Of a stretch of 64,000 bases of DNA, positions 52,351 through 62,803 are shown in pieces (within the stretch, counting starts at the first letter, position 1; each line of letters begins with the position of its first letter). Source of the DNA: Gliomastix tumulicola (lineage: Eukaryota; Ascomycota; Sordariomycetes; Hypocreales; Bionectriaceae); the NCBI GenBank assembly GCA_001599755.1, contig BCHX01000001.1:6076001-6140000 (forward strand), read 5' to 3'. The notes under the pieces were generated by a model. It saw only the letters and a program-made list of their open reading frames with translations. It ran no database searches and was not told the DNA's origin. A program made the position numbers and the translations under genes.

Positions 52351-55308
52351 TTAAAGCTCAATGCTCCAGTCGTCGCCAATGCTGGCACCAAGCCTGCCCA
52401 CCACGGCATATGCAGGCCTACCTTGCACCGCAGGGTGGTACTGCACATTGACGGCCCAGGTCCGACCGCCGGATGTGATCTCAACCTGGCCCTGGTTCCA
52501 CGGCGACGGGGCTCCGACGATGATGATCTTGTCGATGGACACGTCCTTCATGGCCTTGAGCCAGTTTCCGGGCTTGATTGACTGGGTCTCCCGGCTCTCG
52601 GCATCCACCGAGCTCAGGACGTTGCCGGCCAGGGTAAATTTGCGGTGGATGTACTGGCCCTGCTCATAGTCAAACGAGTCGCCGTCGTCGACGTACAGCT
52701 CACCCTCGGCGGCACCGCTCTTGGACACAGAAACGACGAGAGTGTAGTCGTCAAAGCGCATCGTGGCGGCAGAGCGTCGGGGAGTGTCTCGGCGGCTAAA
52801 GATGTGGCCTCCCCGCATGAGCAGGGGAATGTGGTCAAGCGGCGCAGCGACGGTCAGATGCTTGCCCTTCTGCGTGTTCTGCGTCTTGTACGTGAAGTAG
52901 TCGTAGTACACCTCATCGTCAGGAATCCAGATGTCGGTAGACTCCTGGTCCTTCTTGACAATGGGCTTGGCCAGCAAACCCGTGGACCCAACGAAGAACT
53001 GGTCCTCAATGGGAATGCCTGCCTCTTCCAGGGGGTGAGTCCAGAACATGGGGCGGATAATAGGGCTACCATCACGGTTCGCCTGGTAGAACGCCGTGTA
53101 CCACGAGGGCAGCAGCGAGTAGCGTAGACGGATAGCAGCAGTGGCAATCTCGGTATAGGGCTCTCCGAGAAGGTAGGGCTCCCGACGACGAGAGTCGATA
53201 TGGGCATGTGCCCTGAAGAAGGGATAGAATGCTCCAGTCTGGTACCAGCGAGCAAGCAAATCCTTGTCAGGGTTGCCGAAGAAGCCACCAACATCAGCAC
53301 CCGCAAAGGGAAATCCGGAAATACCCTGGTTCAGAACCATGGGGATCGAAGCTTCAAGATGGTCCCATTCAGCCTGGTTGTCACCAGTCCACATGGCTCC
53401 AAGACGCTGGGAGCCGGAGTAGAATGAGCGGGTCAGGATGAACGGCCGCCTCAACTCGCCCTTCTTGCGCGACAACATAGCCTGGAAGGTCGCGTTATGA
53501 AAGGTGAGACCATTGATGTTGTGAACATCGCGATGCTCCCAGTTCCCATGGTGAATGTTGTCCTTGGGCATGGTCGTCTCCGGTCCGTTAAAGACCGAGG
53601 GCTCGTTCATGTCGTTCCAGATGAAGGTGTTCTCCATTGTGCCCTTGAAGGAGCTATACTTGAAAAGACCCTTCCACCACTCGATGGCCTTGGGGTTGAA
53701 GCAATCAATCCAGTTTGACGAACCGGGCCAGCACCAACCCTCGTAAATCTTGTCGTCTTTATCGTGAACGGCGAGATCCTTGGAGGTGATTTCGGCACTG
53801 GGGGTGTAGCCGTCGACCTTCTTGATATGAGGGTCGATGAGAAGCACAAGGTTGCGGCCGTGGCTCTCGAGCTGCTTGCCCATTCCAATGGGGTCCGCAA
53901 AGGAGTGAGGCTCAAAGGTAAAGTACTTGCGGTCGTCGGTGTACTCGAGATCAAGCCAAATGACATCGTAGGGAATCTTGAACTTATCCATCTTACGATC
54001 GACATCCTTGACATCGTCGTCGGAGATGTAGTTCCATCGGCACTGGTGGTATCCAATGGCGAACTCCTGCGGCATAGCAGTGTAACCAGTGAGCTCGCCG
54101 TACTTGGTGGTGAGGTCACTGGGATTCGGGCCGAGCAAGACGAAGAGGTCCAGGATACCGCTCTCCGAGATCCAATGCGTCTGGGTGTTCGTCTTGGCCT
54201 TGCCCAGGCTCAGTGGATTGCCGCTCTCCTTGTTCTTGACGATGTCAACCCACGTCTCAGCACCGTTGAGCCAGAACACGCCGACGGATGAGCCCTTTCG
54301 ATGAGCCTGCATGAAAGGGATCGATCCGTAGAGCGTCATGGGGCTGTCCAGAATGTACTCGAACACATCGGAGTTGTACATCCGGTAGGGCTCCTTGTAA
54401 TTGCCGTCGCCACCCCGTGTCTGCTTCAGAGACAGGGGTCCAGTGTGCTCAGGAATACCGAAGACGTGCTCGTAGCCGGGGAACGAGATGTCGAGTGCAA
54501 CACTCTCCGGGCCACGAGGCTTTGAATCAGTGTTGCCGCCAAACTTCTCGTCCCACCAAGTGCTCTCGTCCTCGCCCGTAGCCTCCTCACCCTCCTTGGG
54601 CTCGGGGTTTTCCACCTTGGGCCTCCAATGTTCCATGTTGAAGAGTCCCCGGTCGTTGAGCTTGACATGAGAGACACCGTCGCGGCGGAAGTCAACCTCG
54701 AATGGCGATAGCTTGATGACTGCCTCAAAAGCCGAATCCGGGCCGTAGTTCACGTTGATCTGTGACTGGTCCTGGTGCGTCAACTTGGCCTCCTTGTCGA
54801 CCTCGGTCCCTCCGACGAGCGCCCACGTGTCAGCCTCATTGTATCTCTCTTTCCTCGCGGGACTTTCGTGTCGCAGAGTAATTTCCTTGTTTATTCTCTT
54901 CTCCTCGTCAACAGTAACGCGGGCAGTCCCGGATTTGTGGAAGGTGACGGTCAAGGGGAAGCGTTCGGTGTCGCCATTGGCATTGATCGTCTTGAGAATC
55001 ACGCCGTTGATCTGGCCCTCGTTGAATGAGATCGAATCGTGGATAACGCTGTACGGCGAGGTCCAGGAAGAGGCTTCGAGAGCTGTGTCGGCGTAGGCTC
55101 GGTTGCGTTTGCAGAAGCCGGATTGGTCGCATTTCTTGAAGTCATGCTCCTTGACACCCACTAGGCATGGTCAGCAAAAGGCATTATTCTGATAATCATG
55201 CAAGTCGTCGTTTTCGTGCGCACCTGAAGGATTGACAAGGCTAAGAAAAGCGCAGAGCAGAGCTAGCAAGGCCGTCCATCTCGAGGACAGTCCAGCGAAG
55301 GACGCCAT
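52351..55308 (-). CDS. Glucosidase II catalytic alpha subunit (GH31)
   Basis: Exons 55308-55224 and 55160-52351, intron 63 bp, 964 residues. The first exon encodes a signal peptide (WTALLALLCAFLSLVNPS), and the splice leads to VKEHDFKKCDQSGFCKRNR, the Cys-rich start of mature glucosidase II alpha. The GH31 catalytic domain has WLDLEYTDDRKYFTF, the nucleophile motif WNDMNEPSVF (near residue 543) and the acid/base region WTGDNQAEWDHLE (near 620), then FAGADVGGFF. The enzyme removes the inner alpha-1,3-glucoses from N-glycans in the ER, working with a beta subunit encoded elsewhere. Length and order are normal. Confidence 0.96.
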
Positions 55309-56234
55309 GCTGAGGGTCGTTGGCCGCCTCCGGTGAGGGGGAGTCGGCTTCGCTTCTGGTGATTAAGGAGAGTAACAACGCATTGAGGAATTGAGGCTTC
55401 TAGAGTAGAACCTCAGTCAGGCATCCGAATCGCCGCACCTGACTTGTAGGGTGGTATTGGGTGAAAGGCAGAATGTATGTGGTTCAAAGCAAAGGCGGAA
55501 CATTGACGTTGAACTGTCCCATCCATGGAAGCAAGGGATGTGGGTCCAGCCCCAAATAGGACAGCTCACTGGAACGGTCGCCACCAATTCCGTCCCACGA
55601 TCTGGAAGGGTGCCCTCACAGAATGCCATCTACGGGGGCTAAAATTGATAGTGCTTCATTGAGGGCGACTGGGCGCCTTTACATTGAGAGCAAGCACGGG
55701 CAGGCTTCATATCATTCTAAACTGCCCCCAATTGCCCATTAGAGCCCATAGTACCTTTCTCACCGTTGCACCGCCTCGGCCGTCCAGCCGGAGCTCCAGG
55801 GGCCCAGGTCAGACGGTGAGACAAAGCACCTGGAAATTATCTCCCTCCCAGTAGTAGATAGCATACCGCCTAATTGCCCCTCTCACTGGCACCATGAACA
55901 CGTGTTGAGCAGATGCCAATCCCGTGCCTCGACTTCTCTTCGGGCAGGAAATCAGCCACGCCTCTACGATTGGACGGATGCAGGCAACTGGGACACTGCA
56001 AAACCCATCATGGCCGAACCCCACCAAGAACAGCAAGAGCAGAAGCTGGACCCCGCTCCTCCTCCTCCAGCAGCGAGGATTGACCGCCCGGCTCACACCC
56101 CGCTAATTTTTTTGCTCTTCTTCTTCCTCCTCGCTGGCTGGATTCTTTCTTCCCCTCAACACACCTCCGTCGAATTGCCTGTCGAAGCTTCACCCTCCGT
56201 TTCACCAATTCCTCAGATCAAACCAGACGCAAGC
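55309..56234. promoter_or_regulatory. Divergent promoter region, glucosidase II / NDK1
   Basis: This 926-bp region lies between two starts facing apart. The last 130 bases before the NDK1 ATG are strongly pyrimidine-rich (CTTCTTCTTCCTCC), typical of highly expressed fungal genes. The frame of NDK1 stays open through it back to 55902. Confidence 0.5.
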
Positions 56235-56947
56235 ATGTCTTCCGCCGAGCAGACGTGAGACTCCCCCCCCTCCCTCGTTGCTTCGGCCCTCGTCGGCTCT
56301 CACCGATTCTCTCGGACTGACACCCTCGACAGCTTCATTGCTATCAAGCCCGATGGCGTCCAGGTAGGCCTCCTCCGCTGTCAGGCTGCTCTTTCGTCCC
56401 GCTGACCCGTCCTCCGCAGCGTGGCCTCGTTGGTCCCATCCTCTCCCGCTTCGAGAGCCGTGGCTTCAAGCTCGTTGCCATCAAGCTCGTCACCCCCGGC
56501 AAGGAGCACCTCGAGAAGCACTGTCAGTAGCCCCCGACCACACTCCAGTAGATGCACACTGCTCACATCCTATGCAGACGCCGACCTCGCTGGCAAGCCC
56601 TTCTTCCCCGGTCTGATTGAGTACATGAACTCCGGCCCCATCCTCGCCATGGTCTGGGAGGGCCGTGACGCCGTCAAGACTGGCCGCAGTAAGTTACCCC
56701 GCGGAGGCAAAGCAATCGAGGAACAAATCTAACAGACGTATCTGCAGCCCTCCTCGGTGCCACCAACCCCCTGGCCTCCGCCCCCGGTACCATCCGTGGC
56801 GACTTCGCCATCGATGTCGGCCGAAACGTCTGCCACGGTTCCGACTCCGTCGAGAACGCCAAGAAGGAGATTGCTCTCTGGTTCGCCGAGGGTGATCTCG
56901 TCTCCTACAAGGCCGCCCAGTTCGACTGGATCTACGAGAAGGCTTAA
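56235..56947 (+). CDS. NDK1: Nucleoside diphosphate kinase
   Basis: Five exons: 56235-56254, 56333-56363, 56420-56522, 56578-56688 and 56748-56947, summing to 154 residues. The splices restore the continuous NDPK sequence: EQT/FIAIKPDGVQ/RGLVGPIL ... EKH/YADLAGKPFFPGL ... GR/TLLGATNPL. The catalytic His lies in GRNVCHGSDS, the nucleotide site includes KPDGVQRG and ASAPGTIRGDF, and the end is WIYEKA. It transfers the gamma phosphate between nucleoside triphosphates and diphosphates as a hexamer, mainly in the cytosol. Intron 3 uses a GTCAGT donor. The intron-dense 5' end fits a conserved, highly expressed gene. Confidence 0.95.
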
Positions 56948-57083
56948 GCGCCCAACCTACATATCGAGCGATATACTGAAGGAAAATAACTTGTTCAGGA
57001 AACTGATACGGGATATCTTGCCAGTGGATTGATAGTATTTGGGACGGTGAAGAAAAAGCAACTCGTAGAAAAATATATTGGCA

Positions 57084-57695
57084 TTATGACTTGCCTGTCA
57101 CATATGACCGGGCCTTGATGAGGACCCTCGCAAACCACGGAGTAGCCCAGACGCTCCCTATGATTCGGACCGGTAGCATCGCTTTCGTAATGGCGTAGGC
57201 GAGGGCGACCTCGACAAGGATTCGGTACCTCTGCTCTCCGCCCTGCCAGCGCTCTACAGCCTCCGCAGCTTTGTCCTTCGTCTTGCCATCCTGATTGGGG
57301 TCTGCACGAGCTTCCAGCTGCTCAGGCGTGAAGCCGAACCATCCCTTACGCGAGAAATACCTCTCGAATCTGGCCACACCATTCTGCACGTAGTCTCCAA
57401 AATGCGTGGTCATGTAGGACACAGGCACGTAGTCCGTATAATGGAAGACCCCGAAGAGGGCAAAGAGAGGTACAATGGCCGTCAGCTCATGCAGGACGAG
57501 GAACGCCACGATGTGCGAGACGGGCGAATTGCGCAGGCCGGACGTATATTTTCGGAGCGGGCGAGGAAGCTTGGATGTGATGCGGTCGATGCTGTTGGTC
57601 TTTGACGTGGACGAGTACCGCAAGGTTTGGGCGCCGCGTGGGATCGATGGTCTTGGCCACGCTTTTCGGAGCGTAGCAATCCTGTGTCGGAACAT
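57084..57695 (-). CDS. FAM210/DUF1279 mitochondrial inner-membrane protein (Mrx11-like)
   Basis: Single exon, 203 residues. The first 40 residues are Arg-rich with no acids until SIDRI, a mitochondrial targeting pattern. The DUF1279 block follows: VAFLVLHELTAIVPLFALFGVFHYTDYVPVSY, then VARFERYFSRKGWF and a C-terminal helix VALAYAITKAMLPVRIIGSVWATPWFAR. Human FAM210A/B and yeast Mrx11 share this domain; they sit in or near mitochondrial translation assemblies. The region between (about residues 130-150) is charged. It is convergent with NDK1 across 136 bp. Confidence 0.88.
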   Translation of the reverse strand: MFRHRIATLRKAWPRPSIPRGAQTLRYSSTSKTNSIDRITSKLPRPLRKYTSGLRNSPVSHIVAFLVLHELTAIVPLFALFGVFHYTDYVPVSYMTTHFGDYVQNGVARFERYFSRKGWFGFTPEQLEARADPNQDGKTKDKAAEAVERWQGGEQRYRILVEVALAYAITKAMLPVRIIGSVWATPWFARVLIKARSYVTGKS

Positions 57696-58886
57696 TTTGA
57701 GGCTGTTGGTGGTTCAAGCAAGTCGACTGAATTTGGTGCTGACAGAAAATCAGCGTCGTGAGAAATTGCACCTCACGACGTTGGCGTGTCGAGCGAGCTA
57801 CCCTATACAGGCGATAGGTTTTGACGATGTTTGACCCGTCAAGTATGAACCGGCGTTAGAAAATGACTCCTTATAGTCTTGAATGATATATTAAAAGATT
57901 AATCATGGGCTTGACCGGTGAAGTGTGTTGGTTGATTCTGTTTCCAGCCGTGTAGCAATCACCAAGCCGCGCAAACTGGACGTTCTCGACGTTGACTGGC
58001 AAATCAATATACGGAAACTAGACAAGATGACTCGCTTGGGCTCCAAATCACAATACAACACGCCTACTGATTGATACATGTCCAAATCTCAACACGTTCC
58101 ACATGAGGCTAAAGCGCCTTGCCGCAGATTCAGTGATGGCGGGTGTCCTCCCGACATTGAGCCGTTGTGACGCTGCAGCTGCCTTACGGTCTGCCTGCAG
58201 TTCCTTCCCTTCGGATCGTCAAGAGACACACTGGCCTTGGCGTAGGTTCCTTCCCTCCTTGATGAAGCATCCATTTTTTAGGTGTCCTCCCCAACACTGA
58301 TTCCTGTATTTCATAAGGCAAGAGCTTGGAAATGCTGGCGACCCGATTGGGCGAGAGCCACGTGCGGTTCCTTCCTGCCTTCGAGTCTCTCTCGTGATAT
58401 GAGGTAACCACATCTCTCATGAAGTGACTTCGCCACTCGAGATGAACTATCTGGGCTTCATGAAACTCGATTCTGGATCCAGACCATCAAGCTCTCATCA
58501 CGTTGAGGCTTGGCGTTTGGCTGCCTGCCAAAGATGTCGACTTCGCCTTGCAACCGCGAGGATGCTCCTTCCTTCCTCTTCGTCGAGCGGCGCGACAGTC
58601 CCCAACAGACTTCATGCCAAGAAATCATGACCGTCAATTCGCTTTCTGTTACGCCAGCATGAGCCAGTGTGACCGAGTGCGAGGAAGGACCTGAGCAAGA
58701 GGCCGCCGCCCTGTGTCTTTTAAAAGCAGCCCGTCTCGCCCAACTCTCTTCCTGATTCTTCTTCCCTCCTCATCCTCTCACAACCATCTTCGACAGCTCG
58801 TTGCAATTCCTGTCGTCTCTCTTGATCGGAAGCCGCATCACCAGCACACAAACCTCAAGCCCTTGACGCAAGTCATCGTCCCCATC
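57696..58886. promoter_or_regulatory. Divergent promoter region, FAM210-like / secreted protein
   Basis: This is a 1.2-kb region between two starts facing apart. A TATA-like TTTTAAAAG lies at 58718-58726, 160 bp before the ATG at 58887, and is followed by a pyrimidine-rich leader. The ORFs in 58100-58700 are short and have no family features. Confidence 0.5.
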
Positions 58887-60134
58887 ATGGCCGCCTCTCT
58901 CATCGCCGGCCTCACTGCCCTCGCGGGTCTTGTGTCTTTGGCCCATGCCCAAGAATTCCCTGACGAAGACCTCATCCTTTGCGACTGTGGCATTGGAGAC
59001 AATGAGGCTGAGCCTGAATGGTCCACCTCCCGCCAGGTCAACTGGTATGAAGACATCGAATGGCCTGACTCTGCCTACACCTACCCCGACGCACCTATTC
59101 AAGTCGTCGAGGTCCCCTTCGAGGAGGGCATCTACCCCTGGACCCCCGATGGCGTCACTGCTACCCTCTCTAACGGCCATGTTTGGACTGTCTACATCGA
59201 GGACGGCACCCCTGACGGCTTCAAGGCTGGTACCGCTGTTGGCACCAAGGAAGGTGGCCAGACCCTCAACTGCTGGGCCTATCGCGGCCGCCCCATCAGC
59301 GCTGCCATCAACACGACTGTCAATGAGGATGCCATCTGCTGGTCTGCTTTCGTCTGCAACCGGGATGACAGCCCTCCCCCTCGCCCTGATGACATNNCCN
59401 ACCCCACGACTACCCCCGCCACTGAGTCTGCCCCGCCTACTTCGTCTGTCTTCTCCACGAAGCCGACTGAGGCCCCTGAGCCGACCGACGAGCCCGAGGA
59501 CCCTGAGGATCCTGAGGATCCTGAAGATCCCGAGCCTGAGCCAACCACGACTGAGGGTGAGCCTCAGCCCACCGAGACCCCTCAGACTGGCTCTCTCTTC
59601 CTCAACGCCGGTGTAAACCCTCGCTTCATCAACTGGCCCAACACTTGGAACTCGTTCATTTCCAACTTCATTTGGGACCAAGCGAGTGGCCTGTGTGTTG
59701 GCGAGCCCATCCGAGGTGATGGGTACAACATCACCATCCAGTGTTCCGGTCTTCAGCTGGATGAGGACACGCACATGACTCTTCTCATGATCAAGGCCCT
59801 CCACGATGTTGGCCTGACCAGTCTGTGGTTCAACCAGAACCCGACTATCCCTCCTGGCACTGGTGGGAGCCGAGGAAACTCGACCAGCTGGGTCGTCATG
59901 CCTGAGGCAGTGACCCTGTCCGCAACTGACGTTGCCACCAACACCATCGTCGGCTCCATTTCGTACAGCACCAAGTACGACGGCTTCCTTGCGGGGCCTT
60001 GCTCTACTTGCGAGACTGGTCGCTTCGACAAGGCTTTCTTCGACCCTATTCTCGGCGCTGTGCAGGGAAGCTATCCCACCTACTACAGCTTCACCGTCCA
60101 GGCCAACTGCGACCCCTGGATTGTTTGCCAGTAA
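58887..60134 (+). CDS. Secreted protein of unknown function with acidic Pro repeat
   Basis: Single exon, 415 residues from the ATG at 58887. The N-terminus MAASLIAGLTALAGLVSLAHAQ is a signal peptide with a likely cut after AHA. The mature start has CDCG; a Trp/Tyr-rich domain with further cysteines (LNCWAY, ICWSAFVCN) follows. A linker of Pro/Thr/Glu contains four tandem EDP units, after which a second domain has paired cysteines near the end (CSTC, NCDPWIVCQ). Three bases are undetermined (59396, 59397, 59400) just before the linker, so its exact residues are uncertain, although the frame holds. I do not recognise the family. Cys and linker layout fits a two-domain extracellular protein or candidate effector. 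Confidence 0.8.
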   Translation: MAASLIAGLTALAGLVSLAHAQEFPDEDLILCDCGIGDNEAEPEWSTSRQVNWYEDIEWPDSAYTYPDAPIQVVEVPFEEGIYPWTPDGVTATLSNGHVWTVYIEDGTPDGFKAGTAVGTKEGGQTLNCWAYRGRPISAAINTTVNEDAICWSAFVCNRDDSPPPRPDDXXXPTTTPATESAPPTSSVFSTKPTEAPEPTDEPEDPEDPEDPEDPEPEPTTTEGEPQPTETPQTGSLFLNAGVNPRFINWPNTWNSFISNFIWDQASGLCVGEPIRGDGYNITIQCSGLQLDEDTHMTLLMIKALHDVGLTSLWFNQNPTIPPGTGGSRGNSTSWVVMPEAVTLSATDVATNTIVGSISYSTKYDGFLAGPCSTCETGRFDKAFFDPILGAVQGSYPTYYSFTVQANCDPWIVCQ

Positions 60135-60369
60135 GCCGCCGTTTGACGAGGAAGGACGCATATCGGGTTATGTCGTTGGAAGTATCACTTGTTGTGCAAG
60201 CTTGCGGAGAGATGCTGTTATCTGTTAGAGATGAACTGGGAGGACATAGTTTGTTCGCGACCATCATGTTCCTAGCTTTTTAATCAATCAAATCGACTGT
60301 ACCCCCATTGCGGGGCTTAACTCCTGGCCCTTCTTTGGTGATGCAAATGATGATGACCTGCTGTGAGGC

Positions 60370-62574
60370 TCAGACGAGGGCAATATCTCGCCACACTGTG
60401 TCTCCGGCTATGTGCTCGCCAAACATGAAGCCATGCACATACGCGTCACCGATGACCTTGAAAGTGTCGGGGGTATCTTTGACTCTCCTTAAGACAAGCG
60501 GCGTAGCACAGCCTTTCACAATCAACATCTTGTCGCCAACTTCTGATGAGGACGGTACTAGACAAAGGGCACCTCGGATTGTCCTGGCGAGGCGCCTTGC
60601 GTTTGGAAGAGTCAATCGCACCAGGCCTTCGTACATGGAAGCCTCACGTCCAAGGTTCATCATAAAGTCCTCCCGCTCCTGCTGCGTCATGACCTGGATG
60701 CCGGGCTTACTGAACGCGCCAAGCGAGCAGAGGAAGTCGAACATCTCCTGCGACTTGGGCAGCAGACCCGTCTGGTCTCTCGTATCAGCGAGGGTGAACA
60801 GGGGCTCCAGCGCGTCAAAGATGTCGTGCAGGTGGCGGTTGGCGACGAAGGACTTGAGCGTCGCGGTGACGGTCATGACCTTGAACCAGGCGCTGAACGA
60901 CGCGGCGAGGTTCCGCGGCGCGGGCCGGGATGTGAGGTTGGAGTCTGTGAGGAGGGTGCGCCAGAGGGCCTCGACGACGGGCTCGGCTGTCGGGCTGTAC
61001 GTGTCGCCGCCGGTGTGGAGGAGGATGGTGATGGTCTTGAGGAAGCGGCCCTGCATGAGGTCTGCCCAGACTTCGCCGAGCTCTTCGATGGCGCCGAGGG
61101 TCGGGGCGGAGACCTGGACGTGCAGGGTGCGTGCTTCCTCGTCGACGGTGAAGGGGGACGAAACAGTCGAGGCGGAGGCGGAGGCGGAGGCGTTGTAGGC
61201 GCGAAGGGTTGCGTAGTTGGGGCCGAGGAGCGGGGTGGTGACGTTCTCGAAGGACGGGAGCCAGGAGGGGAGGGAGGTTGCGGTGCTGCCGCCGCGGCTG
61301 GACGTGCCGGCGAGGGAGAGGAGGTTGAGGGACTGGGTCTCGTTGTAGAGATATAGGCCGAGTTTTGCAAGGAGGACGTCCCCCGAGGCGTGGTAGTCGA
61401 CCTCGATGGCGGGCCGCGGCAGCCCCTTCTTCCGGGCGATGTGGCTCATGATGCCCAGCAGACCGTAGACTCTGTCCTGGCGGACGGTGGACACGCTGCT
61501 CTTGCTCACCGCCAGCACGTTGAGCAGCTCGGCGCCGAGCGTGTTCTGGTCGATGCCTGCCGCATAGTCCGTCTTGGACAGGATATCCCGGAACGGACTT
61601 TCCTCGCCGCGGCACCACTCCCGCAGCGTGTGCAGCATGCCCGCCAGCACCAAGCCCTCGATGAGCCGGAAGTTCTGACCGCCCTGCTTCAGCCCAAACA
61701 GCCCCGTCGTGACACTCGACCCCATCGCCACGAGCGCCGCGTTCCCGACCGTCGCCCACGGCAGCACGTGCGGGCCGACGAGGATCACCGGGTTCGGCGA
61801 CAGCGCGACCTCCTGGATCACCCAGACCCTCCTGAACCAGGCCCGGCCCACGACGTCCGCGACGTCTGCCCAGTCGTCCGCCGTCATCGCGGGCAGGCCG
61901 TTGCGCCGCAGTGACTCGGCGTCGTCCGCGACGAAGGCATCGCCAAAGGTCTGCGTGCGGCCCCAGCGCAGGATGCGCTCCTCGGCGGCGACTCCTCCCC
62001 CCATGGCCTGCAGGTTGGGCAGGGCGCGGCGCGTCGCCTCTGTCTCCTCGCCGAGCCAGATGATGGTCTCGGCGGCGCGGGAGTACACGGTGTCCATGGC
62101 GCGGACCTGGAGGGCGCGTTCGGCGTGGTCGGACTGGTTGATGCAGATGCCGTCGATCCAGATGTAGCTGCCTGGGCGGGTGGCGGCGAGGCGTGTGAGG
62201 GCGTCGAGGAGGTTGGGCAGGACGGGGAAGGGTTTTCCGTCGAGAGTGATGATCTTCTTGCGATGTGGTGGTGATGTTGAGGATGAGGATGAGGAGGCCG
62301 GGTCAGAGGGGAGGACGGGGTCGACCCAGGTGTACGACAGGGCGATGTACGGCGGCGCAGCGTCCAGCCGGAACGTGTGGAGCGTGAAGGCCGGGGCGGC
62401 ATCGGCCTCTGGGAGACGGAGGAGGCGGAACTCGTCCGGGCCGAGCGCGGCGCCGTAGCGGAAGCCGAGGACCGGGGCGACGGCGCGGAGGAGCAGCGTC
62501 TGGTGGGCGCCGTGGGGGAAGGTCAGGAGGGCGGAGGCAAGGCCCTGCAGGGCTTGGAAGATGTTCAGCGCCAT
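60370..62574 (-). CDS. HET-domain protein, complete
   Basis: Single exon, 734 residues from the ATG at 62574; the frame upstream to 62724 is Arg/Thr-rich leader. HET motifs occur in order: PPYIALSYTWVDP (about residue 80), SYIWIDGICINQSDHAERALQVRAMDTVYSRAAETIIWLG (about 145-185), AWFRRVWVIQEVAL (about 250) and RQDRVYGLLGI (about 375). The C-terminal 350 residues have no known domain and end with a beta-rich segment (CATPLVLRRV..FKVIGDAYVHGFMFGE) common in large HET proteins. There are no WW-like modules, unlike the HET gene at the left edge. HET proteins trigger incompatibility cell death in several ascomycetes; this one's role is unknown. It is GC-rich. Confidence 0.92.
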   Translation of the reverse strand: MALNIFQALQGLASALLTFPHGAHQTLLLRAVAPVLGFRYGAALGPDEFRLLRLPEADAAPAFTLHTFRLDAAPPYIALSYTWVDPVLPSDPASSSSSSTSPPHRKKIITLDGKPFPVLPNLLDALTRLAATRPGSYIWIDGICINQSDHAERALQVRAMDTVYSRAAETIIWLGEETEATRRALPNLQAMGGGVAAEERILRWGRTQTFGDAFVADDAESLRRNGLPAMTADDWADVADVVGRAWFRRVWVIQEVALSPNPVILVGPHVLPWATVGNAALVAMGSSVTTGLFGLKQGGQNFRLIEGLVLAGMLHTLREWCRGEESPFRDILSKTDYAAGIDQNTLGAELLNVLAVSKSSVSTVRQDRVYGLLGIMSHIARKKGLPRPAIEVDYHASGDVLLAKLGLYLYNETQSLNLLSLAGTSSRGGSTATSLPSWLPSFENVTTPLLGPNYATLRAYNASASASASTVSSPFTVDEEARTLHVQVSAPTLGAIEELGEVWADLMQGRFLKTITILLHTGGDTYSPTAEPVVEALWRTLLTDSNLTSRPAPRNLAASFSAWFKVMTVTATLKSFVANRHLHDIFDALEPLFTLADTRDQTGLLPKSQEMFDFLCSLGAFSKPGIQVMTQQEREDFMMNLGREASMYEGLVRLTLPNARRLARTIRGALCLVPSSSEVGDKMLIVKGCATPLVLRRVKDTPDTFKVIGDAYVHGFMFGEHIAGDTVWRDIALV

Positions 62575-62803
62575 GGTGAGGGTGTGGCTTGTGAGGTGAG
62601 CATCGTGGGATGGTCTCGTGGATGATCTGTTCCTGGATGGGACGAGTGCGGTCGAGATGAAGCTGAAGACGGCAATTCGTGTCTGTGCCTCGTTCTTGGC
62701 TCGACGCTGCGTACCCTGTAGCAAATGCAGGCTTGAAGCTATCCAAACATGTATGTCTCAAACACATCTATCAGTCTAGACGACCTATCTATATAGCGGC
62801 CTC

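Noticed and set aside
60370..62574. Plus-strand ORFs of 174-296 codons across the HET gene
   Set aside because: They are shadows of a GC-rich coding strand with intact HET motifs.
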